A stretch of 64,000 bases of DNA from Neodontobutis hainanensis (lineage: Eukaryota > Chordata > Actinopteri > Gobiiformes > Odontobutidae), in contig JALDNG010000041.1 of the NCBI GenBank assembly GCA_024349245.1, positions 5,387,501-5,451,500 on the forward strand. Direction: 5' to 3'. The notes under the pieces are model-generated. The model saw nothing but the letters and a program-made list of their open reading frames with translations. It was not told the DNA's origin and ran no database searches. A program made the translations under genes and the position numbers. This document shows positions 36,600-45,860 of this stretch, in pieces. Numbering within the stretch: position 1 is the stretch's first letter; every line of letters starts with the position of its first letter.

Positions 36600-37331
36600 T
36601 GCTTTTTGGCCTCGGCATCTGCCTTTGCATTGCCAAGACTTTCTAAGTCTGTATTTTTCGTATGTGCTTTACATTTTACCACTGCTATTTTTAGGTAAAA
36701 GTATTGCTTCCAGTAATCTCTGAACCTGTTCACTGTTAGAGATTTGTTTACCCATGGCCGTTAGAAAATTTCTTTGTTGCCACAGTGCTCCAAAATCATG
36801 TACTACTCCAAACGCATATCTACTATCTGTGTAGATAGTTACTTCCTGTTCCTTGTGCAATTCACAAGCTGTTGTTAACGCATGAAGCTCAGCTTTTTGT
36901 GCTGACCAATGTTGTGGCAATACTCCAGATTCTAAAATTGTTTCAGCCGTTACCACAGCATACCCCACCTCCATTCCACCCTTTAGGTCTCTTTTAGCAC
37001 ACCCGTCCACAAATACTATACTTCCTGTATTAAGAGGAAAGTCAATAAGATCTCGTCTTGGGGTAAGAACCTCTCTAACAACTTCCTGACAGTCGTGTGT
37101 GTCTGTGTCATCTGATGGAAATGGAAGTAATGTTGCTGGGTTTAGCTTGGTGCAAGTCTTTATTGTCAACATAGGGTCTCCAAACAAACATGTCTCGTAT
37201 TTCAAATACCTTTGAGTAGTGAGGTGTGTCAAATGTTGGTCTTGAAGAAGCATTTGTATTTGATGGTTACACCATACTGTCAAAGGTGAAAATCTCACCC
37301 ACTCCCGGACTGCTAGAACTGCTTCATACAT
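36600..37331 (-). pseudogene. pol: RNase H domain with frame change near its end
   Basis: A 220-codon frame follows RT. Its first 100 residues are the connection region; the RNase H core follows with catalytic acids D109 (F-V-D-G), E148 (A-E-L-H) and D169 (Y-T-D-S-R). The frame stops at 36669, but a different frame continues at about 36600-36665 with H-T-K-N and L-G-N-A-K-A-D-A, the final catalytic Asp block. So the domain is complete in content but broken by a small indel. The bond cleaved is RNA in RNA:DNA hybrids; this copy cannot produce one continuous protein. Confidence 0.9.
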
Positions 37332-38565
37332 TCTACAATGCTCTGTACACAGGTTGGATATGCACGTTCAACATAATCAAGTCTTTTACTAATATAGCCC
37401 ACTGGCTTCTGCAATCCTCCTCTAGTCTGGGTTAGTACTGCTCTCATGTAGCCATCTGAAGAATCAACAAACAACTCATAAGGTTTATTACCGTCAAACC
37501 ACCCCAGTGCTGGACTATTCATAATACTGTCTTTCGCCTTTTCAAACTGTTCCCTTGCCTCTTCAGTCCACTGCACTGTGTCTGTGTTCTTCATGTCATG
37601 TGTTAGCAGATCTCTAAATGTTCCTTCCATGTTTGCAAAACTGGGAATACATGCTCTACAGTATGAGGAAATTCTAATGAAACTTAACAAATCTTTACAA
37701 ATCTTTTTTAGTCTTTGGTAAAGGTGTGTTACGAACTGCCTGCTTTCTGTCACCTGTCAGTCGTCTTCCTTCCTGAGAAATTATCTGTCCTAGATATGTC
37801 ACTTCCTGTTGACATATAATTAGCTTGTCCTTATTTACTCTGTGGTTGTTAACTGCCAAGTATTTAAGGAGCTCTAATGTGCCGCATCTGCACTCGTCTT
37901 TGTCTTCTGCACATATTAACAGATCATCAACATACTGCAGTACTGTAATGTCAGTGTCAGTCTCAAATTCACTTAATTGTTTATCTAAAACTGCATGAAA
38001 AACAGCGGGCTGTCCACGAATCCTTGAGGCAAAGAAGTCCATGTGAACTTTGACCCCCCCAATGTGAAAACAAACCATGGCTGTGTGTCTTCATGTATTG
38101 GTACTGAAAAAAATGCATTAGCCAAATCAATTGTTGAAAACCACTTATGTGTTGGTTTTATCTTTGTCCAAATGGTATGTGGATTGGCTACAACCGATGG
38201 AATTGGTTTAGTGAGTGCATTTATTGCCCTTAGATCATGAATGAACCTCCATCTGACCATTGTCTCTTTTTTCTTGATTGGACAAATTGGTGTGTTTGCA
38301 CCTTCTTTGTTGTATGGAATAATCACACCAGCATTTAAATAATCGTTGAGACAGCTCAGTGTCCCTTCCTGCGCCTCTTGTGAGATTGGGTACTGTCTAA
38401 GTTGAGGTTTAGTGTTTGTGTTTGTAGTGATGCGGTAGGAGGTACATTTATCCTGCCCACGTCCGTTGGACCTTTTGACCAAAGTATGTCTGGTATCTGT
38501 TCTAAGTCAGCTGCTATTGACTCTGATATCATCATACATTCCTCCACAGACTCTCTCATCCATCT
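37313..38565 (-). pseudogene. pol: reverse transcriptase, complete in motifs, several frame changes
   Basis: The RT domain spans four overlapping frames. An N-terminal piece with S-K-G-P-T-D-V-G lies at 38356-38559. The next frame (38482-37985) has fingers and palm, with motif A S-T-I-D-L (catalytic Asp at 38126-38128) and motif B Q-G-F-V-D-S-P. The third (38078-37695) holds YVDD at 37923-37934. The fourth (37753-37313) is thumb and connection. One frame change falls at a five-T run near 37995-37999; another is caused by a 10-bp tandem duplication (37687-37706). The Q-G-F and YVDD motifs are typical of retroviruses. Active-site residues are present, but no continuous enzyme is encoded. Confidence 0.95.
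37687..37706 (-). repeat. 10-bp tandem duplication disrupting RT
   Basis: ACAAATCTTT occurs twice in a row. The extra copy shifts the frame between the palm and thumb of RT. Typical of replication slippage. Confidence 0.8.
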
Positions 38566-38998
38566 TAAACACTGACCACATTTGCCACAAACTTATTTCA
38601 TACACCTCCAGAGTTGGATTAAACCTTACTTTATCCCCAACAGTTACCCACCCTGACTTGGCGTCATTGAGAAGTATCATAGTCAGAAAAGATTGTAGGT
38701 CTGTCCACTCATCTGTATCATCTCTGGCAATAGAAACATGTGGTGTGTGTCCAGTAAACAGATGCATTTGTTCAGAGTGTAACTCTACTGAGCATACGAC
38801 TCTAGTCTTACTACAGTATAAACTTTTTACCATTAAGGTGTTGTGTGCGTCTTTAATCTGTTTGTAAAAGTCTTCTTCATAATTAACATCAGGTCCCTGT
38901 GACACATGCAACGTACAATGTAATTCTTCTGCTGTCATGAAGTGTCTTGACTGAGTAGTGTATTGTCGGGCTGCAAAGTCTGCACTGATCTTTTCCAA
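38507..38998 (-). pseudogene. 2H phosphoesterase-like segment between gag and RT
   Basis: A 163-codon frame without an ATG; it is open for about another 25 codons upstream. Two histidine motifs stand out: H-C-T-L (His at 38918-38920, residue 27) and P-H-V-S-I-A (His at 38738-38740, residue 87). Between them a helix-like stretch and two strand-like stretches fit the order of the 2H phosphoesterase fold, whose two H-x-T/S-x motifs form one active site. The 60-residue spacing is shorter than the 75-90 I expect of that family. It precedes RT, where the N-terminal pol region would be. Family members cut 2',5'-oligoadenylate or cyclic-phosphate RNA ends; function here is inference. A frame change near 38560 separates it from RT. 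Confidence 0.5.
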
Positions 38999-40295
38999 TA
39001 TTCCATCTTCTTTTCTTAAACCTATTCTCTGTCTGTGCCTGCGGTGGCTGTAGGTCTCGTCTTGGATCCTGTATATAAAACACTTGCTGTGTCTCTTTTT
39101 TAGCCTTCTTTTCCTTTTCTGTCCTGGCTAAATATTCCTCCCAATGCTGAGCCTGAGTTATTAACTCATCCCACCCCATAGTTTTCCAGCCAACCTTGTA
39201 TCATTTGATTAAAATCTGAGTTTCTGAGTTTAATCTGTTTAATCCAAGCGCTACAACGGCTGCCTCAAATGGTCCTATAGGGCTAGACCCAAACTTACCC
39301 TTTTCCTGTTCTGTCTGTTGCTCATATGCTTTAAGGAATTTAGCCAAAAACAAAGGTGCACTCTCTTCAGGACCCTGAGTCATTTGCATTACATTTTAAA
39401 GACCTGAATAGTTACCCCAAACCTCTTTAGCAAAAAGAACTATTGCATTTACCATGTCTTGGTAGTCGTCATCTCTGTCCCACTGTACTTCTTTAGAAAC
39501 CACTTTTTCTATAGTTCTACTCTCATCAAACAACTTGTCCCATTTATAAGCTTCATCTTTACTAATCATGCACAACAATTTTCTGCATTCTTCACCAGTC
39601 GGCCTCCACTGTTTACACAATGAGATCCAATTTTTTTCAAAAGCATGTGTACCATGTCTGGGGTCAGGAACACATCCAGCTGCCTGTTTCATTTCTGTCC
39701 TGTCCCATGGTCTGAAAACCTGTTGTATACCATCTCCTCCTGCAACCTGATACATAGGAAACTCCCCACTGGGCTGCACCAACATTTGCTCAATCAATCT
39801 AACTGGTGTCTGAGCTGTAACTGGTTTTGTCAAAGGTGACAGTCCTGTCGAGTCAGTACAATGGTGTGCAATAAAGGATAGAGTGCTGCTGCTATAGGTG
39901 GCTTTCTAGGTGTTAAAATGATTACATTTGTTTTTGATTTCAGTCAGATTTGGTCCTATTGTTTTCTTTTATTACTTTTATTCAATCTAAGGTTTTGCTT
40001 CTTGGTCCTACTGTTTTAAGCAAATCTTCTATTGTTCATTTTTACATTTTTTACATACTTTTATGCTAAAATTGTTCATTTTTTATTTTTAGGCCATATA
40101 ATCTTGTAACAGTTTTCCATATTTAGTCTTAATTGTTGTAGTAACTGTTGAACATTTAAACTAACCCCCATCTGGAAATCCCAACTTTTCACCCTGTATA
40201 TGAACATTTTTAGTTAAGCCTGGATATTAATTTTCCATACTTTCACATAATGCAGAACGCGGTTTAGCTTTATGTTTAGCTATATCTAAACCCAT
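38889..40295 (-). pseudogene. gag: gag (matrix and capsid), single frame with nonsense codons
   Basis: The likely start is the ATG at 40295: Met-Gly follows, as for N-myristoylated matrix proteins, 26 bases downstream of the splice donor. The same frame runs to a TGA at 38889 but carries stops at 40227-40229, 40161-40163, several more to 39906, then 39396-39398 and 39201-39203. Capsid is recognisable at 39906-39396, and the major homology region (Q-G-P-E-E-S...F-L-A-K-F) lies near 39318-39377. A Lys/Glu-rich stretch follows. No CCHC zinc knuckle is present; C-R-L-C near the end is in the shadow frame of the next segment. Gag would form the particle core; this copy cannot. Confidence 0.85.
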
Positions 40296-40320
40296 TTTAG
40301 TTTAATTTTTAAAGGTTGGC

Positions 40321-40326
40321 ACTCAC
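40321..40326 (-). promoter_or_regulatory. major splice donor in leader
   Basis: On the viral strand CCGG|GTGAGT, a strong match to the donor consensus, between the primer binding site and the gag ATG, where retroviruses place the donor for env mRNA. Confidence 0.65.
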
Positions 40327-40524
40327 CCGGACACCATGAGAAGTGTAGTTCGATCTCAGGGACTCCAGGAGCTTCACCTCGGGCCTCCAGACTGGCAAGG
40401 AAGTCTCTGTCCCACCTCTTCTCCACGGCTGCTGTCTGTCTGTGCTGCCGGAAGGCTTGATGAGTTGCGCTAGGTGGGGCTTTGAGTTCGTTGTCCAGCC
40501 CGTGGTCCGATGATGCCGCTCTGG

Positions 40525-40542
40525 ATCCCACTTCTGGCACCA
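40525..40542 (-). promoter_or_regulatory. primer binding site, tRNA-Leu-like
   Basis: On the viral strand TGGTGCCAGAAGTGGGAT, one base from the end of the 5' LTR. It is complementary to a tRNA 3' end ending ATCCCACTTCTGGCACCA, which best resembles tRNA-Leu with one or two mismatches. Confidence 0.7.
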
Positions 40543-40543
40543 A

Positions 40544-41255
40544 TGGAATAATGTTTTTTACTCTAGCTAGTCGATAGATGTTTTTTCCGGATTTATTCGG
40601 CCGAAGTCAGCTTCCCGCTTGACCAATACAGATTAGCTAATCTACCGAGCTATAGCTGGGCTCGATAGTCCGCTCCGCAAACTTATTTTTACCCAGTACC
40701 TACTGCTTGGCTACTGTCAGCATCCCGCTAACTAATGATATCATATTCAGATTATTGTCCGTAATCGCTCCGCTAAGTCAGTTCTAGAATCCCGACAGTT
40801 ACGTACAATTGTCTGAGCACTGATCAGTGGGAGAAAGAGACAAAAGGCACACACAGTTTTCGTGGTTCTGTTCTCTCCTTTCTCAAAGCTTTATTGTGAA
40901 CGCACAGTTTATATACAATGGCAGTGTGACTTTACATGGTAATGGTGCATCTACCAATCCCAGAATACATTCAGAATGTAACTAAAAAAAGAAAAAAGAC
41001 AGATGTTTCTTGTGCAGCAAAGCAGTGTGTCCATATATGGAAGTCCATATGGCTCAAAGCATCCTGTCCACCCAAAGAGGCACAAAGCCATGTACAATGT
41101 CCTACAATGGGTAGTCTAACTAAAGCCCTTAATAACTACAATGAAGTCATAAGCACTCCAAAACTCATCTACAAACTAGGTTAAAAAAGGATACAAACTA
41201 TATTAAAAAGGATATCATTCCAATATATGATTAAAATAACATTTTACTTATAGCA
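40544..41255 (-). repeat. 5' LTR of provirus
   Basis: 712 bp, TG...CA, near-identical to 32817-33527. This copy would drive viral transcription leftward. It contains the same TATA box, AATAAA and antisense frame as the other LTR. Confidence 0.95.
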
Positions 41256-41260
41256 TCTTC
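41256..41260. repeat. target-site duplication, right, of provirus
   Basis: TCTTC, matching 32812-32816. Confidence 0.85.
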
Positions 41261-41470
41261 TTTCACACATAGTTAGTGGTTGGGTGAAGCCATTTATGGC
41301 CAAACAATTGTGTTTACTTTTTTGTGATTTTGGCTTGATAACATGCACACAAGTGACACAAACAGGTTTGAATGGTTACTAAAGGTATTCATCCTCACCT
41401 GTGATCTGTTGCTTGTAATCTGTGTGTGTGAATAAAAGGTCAGTGAGTTTCTGTGCTCCTAACAAACCCT
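41261..41470 (+). mobile_element. Tc1-like DNA element, right part
   Basis: Continues the sequence interrupted at 32816: TAGTTAGTGGTTGGGTGAAG, then CAATTGTGTTTACTTTTTTG and TGAATAAAAGGTCAGTGAG. This order is what I expect from the interior of the same abundant teleost element. The far terminus is not recognisable, so the right end is approximate. Confidence 0.55.
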
Positions 41471-44400
41471 TTTATCTCTCAGCAGAGTGAGAATATGGGT
41501 TGTTTATTATCAGTTTAACCATCTTAACGTCCAATTAGGTTCTTAAACTAGTCAATGGTCAGATTAATAATGACTTAATGATTTCTGTCGTTAGGCCTGA
41601 CAGCCGGAAACTTTTACTTTGAAGCTTTTATGCAACTTAATCCATCATTTATAAAGCCATGCCTCCAAACATTAGATATGAGACCAAGAAGTTTGTTTTT
41701 TTGAGAGCGGAAGCAGAAAATAGCCTTCATTATGAATAAAAATGTTACACCTAATGGACTCTGTTTCTAGGTCACTGCTCCTACGTTGAAATCAATTAAG
41801 GAGAAAGGATACGGAAATATTTTAGTCAATTACCTCAAACCAACAAACTCTCTATTGTGAAGAAGGTGATGATGATGACGAAGGTGAGGAAGACAGAGGA
41901 GCATTTCAGGGACAAATCACAGCCGCTGTCTTTGTCTTGTTGTTGTTGTTGGTGAGGCTGCGTGTTTACTTCATTTAGTCCGTGAACGGCCATAATCAAG
42001 TGATTAGGCCACAGCTCAGCCTCTATTAGGAGTTAATGAGCTGACTGATCCCAGCCGTGATATGATTGGGTCAGTGAAAGGACATTGCAAAGGCAAACAC
42101 AGATTGTCAATGAATTTTAATGACATTTCCACCATACATTAAAACGTAATATGTTTGAATTGATCCATGAGGTGCAGGTTATGGGTCTATGTGAGAAGAT
42201 TTAAACTATTTTAGTTACTGAGCTCATTTTACGTTTCAAAATTAGAAAAACATGTTGATCTCACATGGGTCATGTAGTTACTACATTTATTCATTACATT
42301 ATATATGAGAATATTTTAAAGATTTACACTGCAACAGTATTTTTTTTTAATGTGTTGATATGAATCTTTCTTTAAATTTATTGTCTTTACATTTCTGTGA
42401 TAAAAAAGTTTTTGCTCTAATCTTAGGAAGGCAACTAAAGCTATAGACAGACATTTATTTTCATTGCATATTTGTGTCAGAAAGCAACAACGGGAGCCAA
42501 CCCTATATTTCAAGATTAGACAAACACCTAAGATAAACAGGTTCAGGCTAAAACTTGCTTTAACTTGAGTGCAACTGTGTGTTGCCCTCTTTAGTCCAAT
42601 GTCCTCAGCAGTGTAGATTACAGGATGTTAACTAGACCTTTAGCACACAGTCCCACTCACAAAGGCTACTTACATTCGATTTACAACACGAGCACTTAGT
42701 TCAAATGCATTTATGCTTAATAAAATAAATAAAACAAGGTAAGCTAAGTTAACAGTACAAGAGTTAGCGCCTGGCCTAGGTCTAATGACTTGGGTTTCCT
42801 TCAGTTCTTTAGAATAAACAGTTATTTGAGGTTTGCATTATTCTCATCAAATAGGATGCTTCCTGGTCAGTAACAAAGATGACACATGCACATTATGTAT
42901 ATGATGAAACATGCCCGGCTTTGTTTAATCTGAGAAACCAAGCAGCTGTTTTTTGTCCATCACTTGTTCTAATGAGGAAGTCAAATATCTGCTGAAACAG
43001 AAAATACAGCCTGGTCAAATTCATCAATGGAAGTGGAATCTCAAAAGAGCCGTTTGGTGTTTGGTAACCATCCGCAGGTAAGCAGGTAAAAGCTTTAATC
43101 AGACAGACGAGTGCACTTCGATAAACTGTGCTCTACACATCTCTCTGACCTTTCCTGACCCCTTTCGTCTCTCATAAACAAACCCTCTACTGCAATATGC
43201 AACACCACTTCTCCCCGGCTTGACGTGCGGAGGAAGTGATGTCATATCAATTAAATTCCACTCTTATCACTAATATGAATCTTTCAGAGTTATTAGACAG
43301 ACTAATGCATTATAGATGTGTCTTGACTCAGGCGCTGCACAGAATTTAAACCCTCTTCGAGTGGAACTGCTCAGTGTCCTTTACCTGCACGTGGCCAGGT
43401 CAAATTTAATCTCAGTGTTCATTTTCAACTCGAATCAGCTCCTCCCAGCTCAAGTCCCCGCTGGACCAGGCTGTTTAATCACTCGCAGTTATTGTGTACT
43501 CAAGCATGTATCCCTTTGCCCATGTATTATTGACCTTGACTAACTTCTTCTGTCAGATCTTCTGTCTACAGGCAAAACTCACCATCTCAGTGTTTTATTG
43601 AGCAGTGTGCCATAATTTTTCTCTCCCATTGTTTTAAATACAGATAAAAAAATGTAGGTAATAATTGTGTCAGTAACCTCTATGTTTAAAATGTTTGAGT
43701 TGGAAACATGAACACACTAAAAGGAAACTGGGATACGCTCCTGTGTGGTCGAGGGGTAAGTGCCCCTGAGGGGGTAAGTCTTACTGATACTAAGAACCTG
43801 GTATTATCAAAGAAGCAAACCATTAGGTCACAGCAATTCAAATGTAATCATCCCCCTTATTTTTCCACATGCCATTGTTTATTAATGCATACACATGTAC
43901 ATTCTGCTTTCCCTCTTCTTCTATATATGTTTAACATTCTCCCACAAGTCCCACAAACTAAATCATTCGGAGAGCAGCTGCATGGCTTGTGTGTTTTTTA
44001 TTCTTTAACTCTGTTCCCAATTACTATAATAAAATCTTTTGTAAAGGTTCATGTCCTATACTGAAGCTGACCTCTTACATCCATTGTCCCTGTGGCTCTA
44101 GTTTGAACTATTTCTCTGCTGGACCATGATTGCACAACACAAAAAAACTGTGCCTTTCCATTTGAACTCTGAATATTTCCCGTGTCCCAAGTGCACGTTT
44201 GAACAAGGCTACATTTGCATAAAGACACCAGTAAGAAGCTGAAACTAATTTCCACTTTGTATTCATAATATTTACCTGCATATAATACCACAAATGCACT
44301 GGAAGTTATGAGGCTTTTATGACACACAGTGGCCAGAGAATAAAACCTGTGGGAGCGTCGCACACAAGACAAGGGAACAAAATAATGTCAGAGAGAAAGA

Positions 44401-45589
44401 GAACCGAGAGGGGGTCTATGAGTTGGAGAAACAGAAATGTTTTTTGGTAGAGTGAAGGGGCGGATGGGGTGGGGACGTCCAGAGAGAATAGAAGACAGTT
44501 TGAAGAGGCAAATACCCACAGTTGGTAGCAGGAGGTGGGAGGATATACAAAGACAATCCTTCCCTGGCAGCAATATGAGAGAGCAAAAGTGAAAAAACAC
44601 TGAGCTATCGAGGCAAGTGTTTAGGCACAGAAGTGGGTGAGGGAGCCGAGTGAGGATAAATATGCTCTTTCCTATCTCTGGGAGCTGTGTGGGTGTGAGC
44701 TGAACAGAGGCAGTGTGAGCAGCTGGGGGCGGTCAGAGGAGATCAGTGGCCCCCGTGTGAACAGCCCATATGAAGAGCGACAAGTAACACTATCACTGTC
44801 ACAAACAGAGCAAAATCAGATTTACATTTGAGCAGCATTTCGCTCTGTAGATGTGATACCTGACAGAAAACAAAAATCTAATTAGCAAGTTGTTTTTTTA
44901 TAAACTGCAGCACTGTGCTACTAATGAGGGAAACACTATGTAACATGGATGCCTAATTATGCTGGCTGAACGGTCGTTTTGGACAACCCAAGAGTTTTGT
45001 GCTTTTTGTTGTTGGTTGTATCATTTTGGACGTTATCCAGACTTTGGTAGATCATTTTCTTGATTGGTAGGAGACAGCGAGGTTTATGTTTTACTGCCTG
45101 TGTCTGTTATTGTGTACATCAACAACAGTTATTAAAGTCACAGTTGAAGTGATGCTTGTGCAGGAGTTAATATCAGAGCTGTTGTTGTCATTAGTAGAAG
45201 AGTGACCATTGACCGAGTTGGAGCACAAACTGTAATTACACTAATGAGCAGAACTTCAGTGTAATTATATTGTGTTTTATAGTGAAGATGTTCAAAAGAG
45301 ATCATTTTTGAGTGTGTTTAAACTTTACACCGCTCCTCTAATAACTACATATTATTAAAAATAACTATAATTGTATTTTTCTCAATTTGAAAAAATAATG
45401 TATTATTTTACATAGCTTTGTTTTAATTGTTAAAATTGTTAACATTGGCTTACCCTTTAATATGTGAGCATGACAAACACTGATGTTCAGTGATTAACAG
45501 CATTTATTATTACTATATGGCCTTTTTTTAATCAAACTCTTGTGGTAAAAGAACAAACTGCAATTGAACACCTCATACTCCACCAATAA
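41471..45589. other. gene-free block
   Basis: No gene or named repeat. The 41.86-42.08 kb part is slightly GC-richer and contains homeodomain-type TAAT motifs; whether it is conserved cannot be told from one sequence. Confidence 0.5.
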
Positions 45590-45860
45590 CTGTTAGGTTG
45601 GCGGTTCCAATCCCGCACTCCCTAGTTCATGCTGTTTTGTGTGTCCTTGGGCAAAAAACTTAGAAACTTAGCCCTCCTTGCCTCCACTGCCACAGCTCTG
45701 TTGTATGAATGTGTGAGGTGTAGAGCTTGGTGGTGGTCAGAGAAGGCTTCAGCTCTCTGTCTGTCCCAGGTGTGAATGTGTGTGAATGGGGTAAATGGAA
45801 GCATGTTGTCAAGCGCTTTGAGTCCCCCAGAGGGATACAAATAATGCTATATAAATGCAT
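45590..45860 (+). mobile_element. tRNA-derived SINE fragment (tail type B)
   Basis: Starts in a damaged B box (GGCGGTTCCAATCCCGC), continues through the core TTCATGCTGTTTTGTGTGTC and CTTGGGCAAAAAACTTAG, and ends CAAGCGCTTTGAGTCCCCC and GCTATATAAATGCATGCC. Diverged and lacking the A box. Confidence 0.6.

Larger units (their letters stand above)
32817..41255 (-). mobile_element. endogenous retrovirus, gamma/epsilon-like, defective provirus
   Basis: An 8.4-kb provirus on the minus strand. In viral order: 5' LTR (40544-41255), tRNA-Leu-like primer binding site, leader with splice donor, gag, a 2H-phosphoesterase-like segment, RT, RNase H, integrase ends, env, polypurine tract, 3' LTR (32817-33527). 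LTRs start TG and end CA, differ by one substitution and three single-base indels, and are bounded by TCTTC. RT, the integrase C-terminal GPY-type module and the Env fusion subunit place it near class I (gamma/epsilon-like) fish retroviruses. Protease, zinc knuckle and integrase core are not visible, and gag, pol and env-SU are interrupted, so it cannot replicate alone. The near-identical LTRs argue for a recent arrival. Confidence 0.95.

Noticed and set aside
38889..39010. C-R-L-C as a nucleocapsid zinc knuckle
   Set aside because: It lacks the full CCHC spacing and is the shadow frame of the 2H-like segment.
40286..40543. 85-codon leader frame
   Set aside because: It begins with TTG inside the primer binding site and has no recognisable domain; it overlaps the splice donor and the gag start in another frame.
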